This document shows, piece by piece, positions 43,819 to 52,396 of a stretch of 64,000 nt of DNA; within the stretch, counting starts at the first letter, position 1, and the number at the start of each line of letters is the position of its first letter. The notes beneath the pieces are model-generated. The model saw only the letters and a program-made list of their open reading frames with translations, searched no databases and was not told the origin of the DNA. The DNA comes from Zestomonas carbonaria (GTDB lineage: Bacteria > Pseudomonadota > Gammaproteobacteria > Pseudomonadales > Pseudomonadaceae), in the NCBI RefSeq assembly GCF_904061905.1, contig NZ_CAJFCI010000084.1, positions 1-64,000 of the forward strand, in the 5' to 3' direction. The translations under genes and the position numbers were made by a program.

Positions 43819-44742
43819 ATGACCTCCAAGCTGGACCAACTGAAAGCCATCACCACCGTGGTCGCCGACACCGGCGACATCGACGCCATCGCCCGCCTCA
43901 AGCCGGTCGACGCCACCACCAACCCTTCGCTGCTGCTCAAGGCCGCCGCCCTGCCGCGCTACGCGCAGCTCCTGCAGGATGCCGTGGCCGGCAGCAATGG
44001 CGATCTCGGCCTGGCCTGCGACCGCTTCGGCGTGGCCGTCGGCCAGGAAATCCTCAAGGTCATTCCCGGACGCATCTCCACCGAAGTCGATGCGCGCCTG
44101 TCGTTCGATACCCAGGCCACCCTGCAACGCGCCGAACGCCTGATCGGCCTCTACGAACAGGCCGGCATCGGCCGCGAACGGGTGCTGATCAAGATCGCCG
44201 CCACCTGGGAAGGCATCCGCGCCGCCGAGCAACTGGAAAAGGCCGGCATCCAGACCAACCTGACCCTGCTGTTCTCCTTCGCCCAGGCCGCCGCCTGCGC
44301 CGACGCCGGGGTGTTCCTCATCTCGCCCTTCGTCGGCCGCATCTACGACTGGTACAAGAAGGCCGAGGGCCGCGATTTCGCCGGCGCCGAAGACCCCGGC
44401 GTGAAGTCGGTGACGCGCATCTACGACTACTACAAGGCCAATGGCTACCCAACCGTGGTGATGGGCGCGAGCTTCCGCAACCTCGGCCAGATCGAGCAAC
44501 TGGCCGGCTGCGACCGCCTGACCATCAGCCCCGAGCTACTGCAGCAACTGGCCGACGATGCGAGTCCCCTGGAACGCAAACTGGCCCCCGGCAAGGCCGG
44601 CGAAGCACGCCTGGCGCTCGACGAAGCGGGTTTCCGCTGGAGCCTGAACGAAGACGCCATGGCCACCGAGAAGCTCGCCGAAGGCATCCGCCTGTTCGCA
44701 CGCGACCAGGAGAAGCTGGAGGCCCTGCTGGCCAAGGCGTAG
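43819..44742 (+). CDS. tal: Transaldolase
   Basis: This 307-residue class I TalB-type transaldolase of the non-oxidative pentose phosphate pathway transfers a dihydroxyacetone unit. It shows Asp17, Asn35 in DATTNPSLLL, and the Schiff-base lysine Lys125 in RVLIKIAATWEG, corresponding to Asp17/Asn35/Lys132 of E. coli TalB, plus SPFVGRIYDWYK. The TAG stop (44740-44742) lies in a GTAGGGTGCG repeat end. Confidence 0.96.
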   Translation: MTSKLDQLKAITTVVADTGDIDAIARLKPVDATTNPSLLLKAAALPRYAQLLQDAVAGSNGDLGLACDRFGVAVGQEILKVIPGRISTEVDARLSFDTQATLQRAERLIGLYEQAGIGRERVLIKIAATWEGIRAAEQLEKAGIQTNLTLLFSFAQAAACADAGVFLISPFVGRIYDWYKKAEGRDFAGAEDPGVKSVTRIYDYYKANGYPTVVMGASFRNLGQIEQLAGCDRLTISPELLQQLADDASPLERKLAPGKAGEARLALDEAGFRWSLNEDAMATEKLAEGIRLFARDQEKLEALLAKA

Positions 44743-44899
44743 GGTGCGCCGTGCGCACCTTTATCGGGGGGCAAGAACAGTGTCTGGCTGCCCCCTTGGG
44801 GAGCGGAGCGCACAGCCTGGGAGCGAAGTCCGATGGGTATCGCTTCGCTCAACCCATCCTACGGGCCACCTCGTCGCTCCCGCGCACGCGGGAGCCCAG
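44739..44899. repeat. Repeats after tal: GTAGGGTGCG palindrome, family D and family C units
   Basis: GTAGGGTGCGCCGTGCGCACC (44739-44759) holds the tal stop codon. A wider family D pair (GATGGGTATCGCTTCGCTCA, then ACCCATCCTACGG, 44832-44864) and a family C unit CTCCCGCGCACGCGGGAG (44877-44894) follow. Confidence 0.8.
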
Positions 44900-44915
44900 A
44901 AAACGCCACACGGAC

Positions 44916-44953
44916 AAACGAAAACGCGCGCCATCGGGCGCGCGTTTTCGTTT
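44916..44953. terminator. Bidirectional terminator between tal and rssC
   Basis: A perfect 17-bp stem (AAACGAAAACGCGCGCC / GGCGCGCGTTTTCGTTT) encloses an ATCG loop, with T-rich ends on both strands. It can end transcription of the convergent tal and rssB-rssC units. Confidence 0.92.
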
Positions 44954-44964
44954 GGAAGAACGGA

Positions 44965-45447
44965 TCAGCCCCGTTCGAGGGCGTTGACCAGGTCGTGGAA
45001 GGCTTCGCGGTTGGACTCGTTCAGGCCCATGAGGATCTTGTGCGCCTCCAGCACCTTGGCCCTCACCACATCCTCGGACTGGTCCTGGGACGGCAGGTCG
45101 TCCAGGCATTCCGGGCAGGGAATCGGCCGGTCGACGATGTTGAACACCTGATCGAAGCCCATCGACTCCAGCAACCGGGTGATGTCCTCGTTGGTGGTCA
45201 TCAGGGTCGGCAGCAGGCCGATCTTCTGCCGCGAGAGAATGGACAGCTTGGCCAGCAGGCCGAGGGTGGTGCTGTCGATGCTGCGGGTTTCAGTGAGATC
45301 GATGATGATCGCGTTGAAATTCAGCGAAGTGAAGATCTTTTCGATGGTGGCATCCAGCGCCGAACAGAGAGTCAGACGCACTTCACCGACAAACTTGAGG
45401 ACGAAGGTGCCGTCCTGCTCGGCGAATTGAATTCTACCGGTACTCAT
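44965..45447 (-). CDS. rssC: STAS-domain anti-sigma factor antagonist
   Basis: This 160-residue protein has a STAS domain (about 5-100) with the phospho-acceptor region TRSIDSTTLGLLAKL (candidate Ser56 or Ser59), followed by a 60-residue tail with a CPECLDDLPSQDQ segment. It is encoded 21 bp after the response regulator with a PP2C phosphatase domain, which would dephosphorylate it. In P. aeruginosa the equivalent pair is named RssC-RssB and connected to RpoS control; I apply those names by position and domain content. Confidence 0.87.
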   Translation of the reverse strand: MSTGRIQFAEQDGTFVLKFVGEVRLTLCSALDATIEKIFTSLNFNAIIIDLTETRSIDSTTLGLLAKLSILSRQKIGLLPTLMTTNEDITRLLESMGFDQVFNIVDRPIPCPECLDDLPSQDQSEDVVRAKVLEAHKILMGLNESNREAFHDLVNALERG

Positions 45448-45468
45448 GCACGCCTCTCATGCGCTCGC

Positions 45469-46653
45469 TCATGCAAGGTTTCTGCTCAACACCAACAGGG
45501 CAATGTCGTCCGGCATTTCGCCGAGACTGCCCAGTCCGAACACCTGGCGTAGACCATCAAGAGTGCCCCCCGCCTTGCTCACCAGCTCAGGTAGAGCCGT
45601 CTCTTTGTCTTTGAGTGTATCGCCGGGCAAAAGGTCCAGAATGCCATCAGACAAGAGGGTAATGCTGAAGGACTCCGGCATATCCATGACCAGGTCGGTA
45701 TAGGTCGCTTCATCGAACAACCCCACCGGCAGGCCCTTGCCTTCCAGGTAGCTTGCCTTGCCGTCGCGGTACAGCACCGGCAGCGGCAGGTGCCCGCCGA
45801 TGCTGTAGGTCAGCGTGCCGGCGACCTGGTCGATCACGCCGCCGAGCATGGTCACGTGCTTGCCCAGCTTGCAGTTGATCAGCCCGCGGTTGATATGGGC
45901 GAGCACGTCCGACGGCTTGAATTCCGGCAACCGCCCGCCCCGCCGCGACTCGTAGAGCAGCCGGGTGGTCATGAACTTGAGCAGCACGGTGACGAACGCC
46001 GAGGAAGCCCCATGCCCCGACACGTCGGCCAGGTAGAAGGCCACGCGATGGTCGTCGAGTCGGAAGTAGTCGACGAAGTCGCCGGACAGGTACAGCGAAG
46101 GAATGATCTGGTGGGCGAAGCGCAGGTCGTCGGCCTCCCAGGGGGTGACCGGCAGCATGTTCATCTGCACCTGGCGCCCGGCGTTCTGGTCCTCCTGCAA
46201 CAGGTGCAGGCTGGCCTCCAGTTCGCGGTTGGCGGTTTCCAGCTTCTCGCGGTAGCGGCGGTTTTCCAGGCGCAGGTGGGAACGGTCCAGGGCGCGGCGC
46301 ACCGAGTGCTCGAGGACCGCCAGGTCTTCCAGGGGCTTGATCAGGTAGTCGGCGGCGCCCAGGCGCAGGGCCTCGACCACGTCGCCCATCACCCCGGCCC
46401 CGGACACCACGATCACCGGGACCTCGACCTCCAGGGAATTGATCCGGCGGATCAGCTCCAGGCCATCCACCTGCGGCATGCGCAGGTCGCACACGACCAG
46501 ATCGGGCTTCTCCCGTTCGAAGACCTCCAGTCCCTGGAGGCCATTGGCGGCCTGCAGGACGCTGAAGCCGCTGTCTTCCAGGTAGGCCGCGAGACTTGCG
46601 CGGACTACGTCGTCGTCATCGATTATCAGCAGCGTGGCACTGGGATTGTGCAT
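45469..46653 (-). CDS. rssB: Response regulator with PP2C-type phosphatase domain
   Basis: This 394-residue protein joins a receiver domain (about 6-120, phospho-acceptor Asp56 in LVVCDLRMPQVDG), a helical linker (coiled coil, about 125-160) and a SpoIIE/PP2C-like phosphatase domain (about 185-394, with DYFRLDDHRVAFYLADVSGHGASSAFVT and LLSDGILDLLPG). It should switch the phosphorylation state of the adjacent STAS protein. The start at 46653 gives a receiver beginning at the usual position; an upstream ATG at 46731 is less likely. Confidence 0.9.
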   Translation of the reverse strand: MHNPSATLLIIDDDDVVRASLAAYLEDSGFSVLQAANGLQGLEVFEREKPDLVVCDLRMPQVDGLELIRRINSLEVEVPVIVVSGAGVMGDVVEALRLGAADYLIKPLEDLAVLEHSVRRALDRSHLRLENRRYREKLETANRELEASLHLLQEDQNAGRQVQMNMLPVTPWEADDLRFAHQIIPSLYLSGDFVDYFRLDDHRVAFYLADVSGHGASSAFVTVLLKFMTTRLLYESRRGGRLPEFKPSDVLAHINRGLINCKLGKHVTMLGGVIDQVAGTLTYSIGGHLPLPVLYRDGKASYLEGKGLPVGLFDEATYTDLVMDMPESFSITLLSDGILDLLPGDTLKDKETALPELVSKAGGTLDGLRQVFGLGSLGEMPDDIALLVLSRNLA

Positions 46654-46863
46654 GGGATACCAGGCAAACGGCGCCAGGAAAATTGGCGGAAGCGTCGGGG
46701 AAGCGCCCCTGAACGCGTGTACTCGGTTCACATCAAGGCGCAGACGGTACTCCCATCCGGAGCCCGATTCAAGCGCGGACCGATTGCCGCGGAGGCGCCT
46801 TTACACTTGGAATAATCGAAGGTTATAAGAGCCGCACGAGCCTATATAAAAGAGGACTGGCGC

Positions 46864-47154
46864 ATGGACCGTGACTACAGCGAAAAGCGCGATTTCATCC
46901 GCATGCGCCTGGAAGTCCCCGTCACCCTGCTGCACGCCGGCAGGGAAATCCCGGCGGTCTGCCTGGACCTGTCGAGCAGCGGCATGCAACTGGAAGCATC
47001 CTGCGCGCTGAACATCGGCGACCACGTGCGAGTGGTGATCCCCTCCCCACACGACGAGCTCAAGGGTCTCGACGTCGAAGCCAAGGTGGTGCGCCTCGCC
47101 GCCCTGGAAGACGGCCGGCAGTCGCTGGGGCTGGTCATCGTGGCGATGGACTGA
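46864..47154 (+). CDS. PilZ-domain protein
   Basis: This 96-residue single-domain PilZ protein has RDFIR (9-13, RxxxR) and DLSSSG (35-40, DxSxxG), the cyclic-di-GMP-binding motifs. It is divergent from rssB. The neighbouring order rssC-rssB-PilZ-mlaA matches PAO1 PA2797-PA2800 as remembered. The output partner is unknown. Confidence 0.9.
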   Translation: MDRDYSEKRDFIRMRLEVPVTLLHAGREIPAVCLDLSSSGMQLEASCALNIGDHVRVVIPSPHDELKGLDVEAKVVRLAALEDGRQSLGLVIVAMD

Positions 47155-47202
47155 GCCGCCCCTGCGCTATTGGGTGGGTTCCCGCGTTATTTGCCGGGTT
47201 TA

Positions 47203-47310
47203 CTGGGTCCCCGCGTTCGCGGGGATGACACGACTCGATCTTCATCCCCCTGTTCGCAGGAGCGACACGAATCCGATAGTCATCCCCGCGAACGCGGGGA
47301 CCCGGAAAAC
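47203..47310. repeat. Family C repeats between the PilZ and mlaA genes
   Basis: GGTCCCCGCGTTCGCGGGGATGACACGA (47203-47230) and an inverted copy TCATCCCCGCGAACGCGGGGACCC (47280-47303) form a wide inverted pair between convergent genes. Confidence 0.85.
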
Positions 47311-47319
47311 GAACCAGCG

Positions 47320-48024
47320 CTAGAAGTCGTCCTCGACCTCGCCATCCTTGACCTTGAACTCGCGGTTCTGCAGGTACACGTTGCGGATGAACACGTACTT
47401 GTCGCCGGTGACCATCTTCTCGGCCGACAGCAGGTCGGCGCGGGTGTCGATCACATCGACGCCACGGATCACGTTGCGGGTCGGCACGTGGTCGATATAC
47501 GGATAGGGCTCGAGGAAGCTGTCCGGGATCTTCGCCGGCGCATCGCGCAGGGTGCTCGGCCCGAAGAACGGCAGCACCAGATAAGGCCCGCTACCGACCC
47601 CCCAGGCGCCGAGGGTCTGGCCGAAGTCCTCGTCGTTGCGGTCCAGCCCCATCCTGGTGCCGACGTCGAAGAAGCCGAGCAGGCCGAAGGTGGTGTTGAA
47701 GATCAGCCGGCCGGTATCGACCCCGGCGTCGTGGAACTTGCCCTGCAGCAGGTTGTTGGCCAGGTTGCCGACGTCGCCCACGTTGTTGAACATGTTGTGC
47801 ACGCCGTCCTCGAGGAACTGCGGGGTCACCTTCTGGTAGCCCTGCGCCAGGGGCTTCAGGGCATAGGTGTCGAGGGTGTCGTTGAAACGGAAGATCGCCC
47901 GGTTGAAGCCCTCCCAGGGGTCTTCCTCGGTGGCGGCTCCGGCAGCCATCGGCAACAACGCCAGGCCGAGACAGGCGAGCACCCGCCCCAGGCTGTCAGT
48001 CCAGTTCGCAGCGAGCAAACGCAT
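47320..48024 (-). CDS. mlaA: MlaA/VacJ outer-membrane lipid-asymmetry protein
   Basis: This 234-residue protein removes misplaced phospholipids from the outer leaflet of the outer membrane. The family sequence DPWEGFNRAIFRFNDTLDTYALKPLAQGY, NLLQGKFHDAGVDTGRLIFNTTFGLLGFFDVGT and GSGPYLVLPFFGPSTLRDA is complete. MlaA is usually a lipoprotein, but here the only Cys in the signal (Cys18, in VLAC) is followed by a further hydrophobic run ending AAGA|A, which looks like a signal-peptidase I site. GGAG precedes the start at 48024. Confidence 0.92.
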   Translation of the reverse strand: MRLLAANWTDSLGRVLACLGLALLPMAAGAATEEDPWEGFNRAIFRFNDTLDTYALKPLAQGYQKVTPQFLEDGVHNMFNNVGDVGNLANNLLQGKFHDAGVDTGRLIFNTTFGLLGFFDVGTRMGLDRNDEDFGQTLGAWGVGSGPYLVLPFFGPSTLRDAPAKIPDSFLEPYPYIDHVPTRNVIRGVDVIDTRADLLSAEKMVTGDKYVFIRNVYLQNREFKVKDGEVEDDF

Positions 48025-48138
48025 TGCAGTCTCTCCATGAGAATAAGTAGTGTGACGCCTCCACAACGCTGAGCCGCCATCAGGCCGCGCAGTATAAAGC
48101 CTCGACCCCATCAATAGGCAGCCTAGCGGAGTCCTTTC

Positions 48139-48543
48139 ATGCCGGAGAAACATCTGCTCTTCACTACCCGTATTCCGGTGCGCTGGGGCGACATGGATAG
48201 CCGCCAGCACGTCAACAACATCATCTATTTCCAGTACATGGAAGAAGCCCGGATACGCTGGTTCGACAGCCTCGGCCTGGAGTTCCGCGACGTCGGCCCG
48301 CTGGTCCTGCAGAACCAGCACACCTACCTGCGGGCGGTGGAGCACCCCGCCACGGTGATCGTGGAGCTGTACGCCGGCGCGATCGGCCGCAGCAGCCTGG
48401 TGGTCGAGCACCGCATGAGCATCGTCGAGGACCCCGGCACCCTGTACGGCGAGGGCCACTGCAAACTGGTCTGGGTCGACTACCCGAGCAATCGCAGCGT
48501 TTCGGTGCCGGATTCGGTCCGCGCCCTGTTCGCCGAAGGGTAA
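48139..48543 (+). CDS. Hotdog-fold acyl-CoA thioesterase
   Basis: This 134-residue protein is a 4-hydroxybenzoyl-CoA-thioesterase-like hotdog enzyme. It shows RWGDMDSRQHVNNIIYFQYMEEARIRWF with the typical catalytic Asp of the GDMDxxxHVNN motif. It would hydrolyse an acyl-CoA; substrate unknown. It is divergent from mlaA. Counterpart of PAO1 PA2801 by remembered order. Confidence 0.92.
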   Translation: MPEKHLLFTTRIPVRWGDMDSRQHVNNIIYFQYMEEARIRWFDSLGLEFRDVGPLVLQNQHTYLRAVEHPATVIVELYAGAIGRSSLVVEHRMSIVEDPGTLYGEGHCKLVWVDYPSNRSVSVPDSVRALFAEG

Positions 48544-48688
48544 ACGCGCAAAACCCTGATACAGATCAATCCATCCCACCGGCCGGGACCGGGCAAAGGC
48601 CCCTGGCATGCAGTAACCTTTAGGCAGGCACGGACCTTTCGCCAGGCGACGGGGTCAATGCCTTGCCTATACATGGAGGGAGAAGCAC

Positions 48689-48952
48689 ATGCCTGCCCGC
48701 GAACTGCAACAGCAACTCAACGAACTGCGCGAACAGCTCGAAGCGGGCACCCCGCTTTCCGCCGAGGAACAGGAGCATCTGCAGGACCTGATCAAGCAGA
48801 TCGAACTGCAGCTCGATCTGGAAGCGGCCACGCCCGACACCGGCCTGGTGGATGGCGTCAACCTGGCGGTGGAGCGCTTCGAGGTCGATCACCCGACCCT
48901 TGCCGCCACCCTGCGCAATATCGTGCAGAGCCTGGCGAATATGGGAATCTGA
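48689..48952 (+). CDS. DUF4404-family protein
   Basis: This 87-residue helical protein has an amphipathic coiled-coil-like N-terminal half (ELQQQLNELREQLEAGTPLSAEEQ) and ends with ERFEVDHPTLAATLRNIVQSLANMGI, the conserved DUF4404 segment. No function is established for the family. GGAGGGAGAAGCAC precedes the ATG. Confidence 0.85.
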   Translation: MPARELQQQLNELREQLEAGTPLSAEEQEHLQDLIKQIELQLDLEAATPDTGLVDGVNLAVERFEVDHPTLAATLRNIVQSLANMGI

Positions 48953-49040
48953 GCTGCAAGCGAATCAGTGTGGCGGCAAACTCCGTGGCACTTTTCAGCT
49001 TCTACTTGAAGCTTATGGCTTGCAGCTTGCCGCTACTTTT

Positions 49041-49871
49041 TTATTGGCGTACCAGCCGGCGGTTGTCCGGGCTTATCGGTGCGGTGCTGCGGTAGGGATT
49101 GATGTCCAGCCCGCCGCGCCGCACGTAGCGGGCGCAGACCGTCAGGTGCTCGGGTTCGAGCAGCTTCCGCAGGTCGAGGAAGATGCGCTCGACGCACTGT
49201 TCGTGGAAATCCGCGTGCTGGCGGAAGCTCACCAGATAGGCCAGGAAGCTGGCGTGATCCAGCGTCCGCGCGCCGCGATACTCGACCACCACGCTGCCCC
49301 AGTCCGGCTGGCCGGTGACCGGGCAGTTGGACTTCAGCAGATGGCTATACAGCGCCTCCTCGGCCGCACCGGCTGAACAGCGCAGCAGCTCCGGCTGCGG
49401 ATGGGCATAGCTGGAGACCTGGATGTCCAGGCCATCGATGCAGATGCCCGGCAACGGCGCGACACCTTCGGCCTCCACCTCCTCCAGAGTGCGCACCCGC
49501 ACCGCGACCGGCGCCCCGGCGGCGGTGGACAGGTCCCTGGCCAGCACCTCTTCGAGCGCGGCATGGCTGTCGAAGACGCTCTGGTTCAGCGAGTTGAGGT
49601 AGAGCTTGAACGACTTGGATTCGATGATGTTCGGCGAATCGGCGGGAATCGCGAATTCACCGATGGCCACCACCGGCTTTCCGGACGGCAGCAGCCAGGA
49701 CAGCTCGTAGCAGTTCCAGTAGTCGACGCCCTTGTACGGCAAGGTCTGCGCGGTGAGACCCAGCTCCGCCCATTTGCTGGTCCGCGAGATCGGGAACAGC
49801 AATTCGGGGCTGTAGGTGGCGATGTATTCGCTGGACTTGCCCAGCGGCGAATGTTCGGCGGGATGCTGCAT
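49041..49871 (-). CDS. queF: NADPH-dependent 7-cyano-7-deazaguanine reductase
   Basis: This 276-residue YqcD-type (long) QueF converts preQ0 to preQ1 in queuosine synthesis. It shows the NADPH-binding ESKSFK motif (84-89), the catalytic Cys183 in SNCPVTGQPDW and Asp190, and the duplicated T-fold length of the proteobacterial form. The start at 49871 is the family N-terminus (MQHPAEHSPLGKSSEY). A large inverted repeat (49970-50069) lies just upstream. Confidence 0.95.
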   Translation of the reverse strand: MQHPAEHSPLGKSSEYIATYSPELLFPISRTSKWAELGLTAQTLPYKGVDYWNCYELSWLLPSGKPVVAIGEFAIPADSPNIIESKSFKLYLNSLNQSVFDSHAALEEVLARDLSTAAGAPVAVRVRTLEEVEAEGVAPLPGICIDGLDIQVSSYAHPQPELLRCSAGAAEEALYSHLLKSNCPVTGQPDWGSVVVEYRGARTLDHASFLAYLVSFRQHADFHEQCVERIFLDLRKLLEPEHLTVCARYVRRGGLDINPYRSTAPISPDNRRLVRQ

Positions 49872-49969
49872 GGTGGTAGACCTGGCGAAAACGCGGCAAG
49901 TGTATACAGATTCGCCGCCAAATGCGCCGCGCCGCGTGCATTGTGTGCCCCCATGGTCGTTCCCCAGCC

Positions 49970-50069
49970 GTAGGGGGCGCCGCGCGCACCGTTTACCCGG
50001 GGCCGTGTACGGCGTTCCGCCGGGAACGAGAGGTGTCGCCCGGCGGATCGGTGCGCGCGGCGCCCCTAC
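49970..50069. repeat. 100-bp inverted repeat upstream of queF
   Basis: The left arm GTAGGGGGCGCCGCGCGCAC (from 49970) pairs with the right arm GTGCGCGCGGCGCCCCTAC (ending 50069) with one unpaired G, around about 57 bases containing GTTTACCCGGGGCCGTGTAC. It fills most of the gap between queF and copB. It resembles a miniature inverted-repeat element, but I see no flanking direct repeat. Confidence 0.85.
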
Positions 50070-50076
50070 AAAGTCT

Positions 50077-50778
50077 CTATAGCCAGAAGCGCAGCCCCAC
50101 CACCCAGGCGCTCTCCTCATCGTCCTCGCCGGCCGCGCGCAACAGGCCGCCGCTGCGCCCGTAGGTCTTCTCCCACGTATAGCCGACATAGGGCGAAAAG
50201 GCCGGGGTGACGCGATAGTGCAGGCGCAGGCCGGTCTCCAGGGTGCTACCGCCGGCGCCGATGTCCAGGTCGCGGTCGTCGCCCAGCGCCAGGTCGTATT
50301 CCAGCTTGGGTTCCAGCACCCAGCGCTGGGTCAGCAGCAGCTCGTATTCGACCTCCAGGCGCAGCGAAGGGTCGCCCCGTTCGCTGAGGAACAGGTTGGC
50401 GTCCAGTTCGATCCACTGCGGCGCCAGCCCCTTGAGGCCAAGCACCGCATGGCTGCGCGACGGCCCCGGCTGGTCGTCGTAGCGGATGCCCGCCTGCCAG
50501 TCGAAGAACTCGCTGAGCTCGCGGCGGTAGAGCAACCGGGTCTCGCTGGATTCGGTCGGCCCGCCGGCATCGCGCTCGCCGGTGCTGTTCAGCACCAGTT
50601 TGTGGAAGTCGGTGCCGTACCAGCCCTCGGCTTCCCAGGCCAGGCGCTGGTCGTCGCCGGCGAAGCGCTGTTCGAGGTGGTCGAAGGCGAAATAGCCGAC
50701 CGGCATGTCGTCCATGTCCATGGCCAGCGCCGGCAGGCTGACCAGCATGGCGGCGGCGGTCAGGTCAGTGATGCGCAT
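50077..50778 (-). CDS. copB: CopB/PcoB outer-membrane copper-resistance protein
   Basis: This 233-residue protein has a signal peptide (about 1-19), a short Met-rich segment (MDMDDMP) and an outer-membrane barrel ending AWVVGLRFWL. It lacks the long Met/His repeats of plasmid-borne CopB. Its start overlaps the copA gene by 14 bases. It is thought to sequester or move copper with CopA. Confidence 0.93.
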   Translation of the reverse strand: MRITDLTAAAMLVSLPALAMDMDDMPVGYFAFDHLEQRFAGDDQRLAWEAEGWYGTDFHKLVLNSTGERDAGGPTESSETRLLYRRELSEFFDWQAGIRYDDQPGPSRSHAVLGLKGLAPQWIELDANLFLSERGDPSLRLEVEYELLLTQRWVLEPKLEYDLALGDDRDLDIGAGGSTLETGLRLHYRVTPAFSPYVGYTWEKTYGRSGGLLRAAGEDDEESAWVVGLRFWL

Positions 50779-52396
50779 GGCCGCCCTCCTCCCGTTGTCC
50801 TGGATAGAACGGCTGGGTGCCGCCGTCCGGCGCCTCGACGACCACCTTGCGGAACATGCCGGTGGCCATGTGGTAGATCAGGTGGCAGTGGAAGGCCCAT
50901 TCGCCCATGGCATCTACCGGCACGTCGACGTCGAGGGTCTGCCCCGGCGCGACGTTGACTACGTGCTTGAGCGGGTTGAAGCGGCCATTGCCCTTGTCGA
51001 GCTGCATCCACATGCCGTGGAGGTGCATGGGGTGGTTCATCATGGTCTGGTTGACGAAGCGGATGCGCACCCGCTCGCCGTATTTCAGGCGGATCGGCTC
51101 GGCCTCGGAATATTTCACGTCGTCGAACGACCAGTAGTAGCGCTCCATGTTGCCGGTCAGCTTCAACTCGATGGTGCGGTCCGGCGCGCGGTAGTCGGCG
51201 AACGGTCGCATCGCCTTGAGGTCGCCGTAGACCAGCACCCGGCCGTCGTCCACCGGTTCAGGAGCGATGCCGCTGCCGGGCGCGTAGTCGGGATTTCCAG
51301 CCGGCATGTCGTGGTCCATCGCGGCGTGGTCCATGTCGCCGTGACCCATCCCTTCATGGGCCATGCCCATGTCGGCCATGGCCAGCAGGCGCGGCTCGCG
51401 CAGCGCCGGCACCTCGGCCTCCATGCCCTCGCGCGGCGCCAGGGTGGCGCGGGCATAGCCGCGCCGGTCCATGGACTCGGCGAACAGGGTGTAGGCCTTG
51501 TCCTCCCTGGGCTGGACGATCACGTCATAGGTCTCGGCCACGGCGATGCGCAACTGGTCGACGGTCACCGGCTGCACGTCGTTGCCGTCGGCCTGCACCA
51601 CGGTCAGCGGCAGGCCGGGGATGCGCAGGTCGAAGTAGCTCATTCCTGAGCCGTTGATGATGCGCAGGCGGATGCGCTCGCCGGGCTCGAACAGCGCCGT
51701 CCAGTTCTGCTCGACGTCCTTGCCGTTGACCAGGAAGCGGAAGCCCGTGACGTCGGCGATATCGGTCTTGGCCATGCGCATGCCGCCCCAGGCCCAGCGG
51801 TCCTTGACCGTGGCCCAGAAGCCGTCGCGCCCGGCATCGCGCAGGAAGTCGCCGAGCGTCTGCTGCTGGTCGTTGTAGTAGTCGGCCTGTTTTTTCAGGT
51901 TGCCCAGGGTGCGCTCGGGCTTTTCGTCCTGCCAGTCGAACAGCACCAGGGTGTACTCGCGGTCGTAGCGGTATGGCTCGCGGCCCCTGGGTTCGATGAC
52001 CAGCGGGCCGTACAGCCCTTCCTGCTCCTGGAAGCCGCTGTGGGCGTGGTACCAGTAGGTGCCGGCCTGCTCGATGCGGAAGCGGTAGGTGAAGGTCTCG
52101 CCCGGCTTGATGCCGGGGAAGCTGATCCCCGGCACGCCATCCTGGGTATAGGGCAGGATGATGCCGTGCCAGTGCAGGGAGGTATCGCGATCCAGGCGGT
52201 TGGTGACGTTGAGCACCACCTCCTCGCCTTCCTTGAAGCGCAGCTCCGGCGCTGGCGTCTGGCCGTTGACGGTGAGCGCCGGGCGGCTGCCGTCGCTCAG
52301 GTGCAGCTCACCTTCGTCGATCACCAGGTCGTAGCTACCGGCCTGCACGGCCAGGCTGCCGGCCAGCAGTCCGGCAGCCAGACAAACACGCCTCAT
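50765..52396 (-). CDS. copA: CopA multicopper oxidase
   Basis: This 543-residue periplasmic multicopper oxidase has three cupredoxin domains with the copper-ligand motifs SLHWHGI, YWYHAHSGF, MMNHPMHLHGM and WAFHCHLIYHMATGM. A Met/His-rich segment (MADMGMAHEGMGHGDMDHAA) about residue 330-350 suggests extra Cu(I) binding. The predicted signal (1-18) is short and lacks a clear twin-arginine motif beyond MRR. It overlaps the cupredoxin gene by four bases (ATGA). Confidence 0.94.
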   Translation of the reverse strand: MRRVCLAAGLLAGSLAVQAGSYDLVIDEGELHLSDGSRPALTVNGQTPAPELRFKEGEEVVLNVTNRLDRDTSLHWHGIILPYTQDGVPGISFPGIKPGETFTYRFRIEQAGTYWYHAHSGFQEQEGLYGPLVIEPRGREPYRYDREYTLVLFDWQDEKPERTLGNLKKQADYYNDQQQTLGDFLRDAGRDGFWATVKDRWAWGGMRMAKTDIADVTGFRFLVNGKDVEQNWTALFEPGERIRLRIINGSGMSYFDLRIPGLPLTVVQADGNDVQPVTVDQLRIAVAETYDVIVQPREDKAYTLFAESMDRRGYARATLAPREGMEAEVPALREPRLLAMADMGMAHEGMGHGDMDHAAMDHDMPAGNPDYAPGSGIAPEPVDDGRVLVYGDLKAMRPFADYRAPDRTIELKLTGNMERYYWSFDDVKYSEAEPIRLKYGERVRIRFVNQTMMNHPMHLHGMWMQLDKGNGRFNPLKHVVNVAPGQTLDVDVPVDAMGEWAFHCHLIYHMATGMFRKVVVEAPDGGTQPFYPGQREEGGHAHH

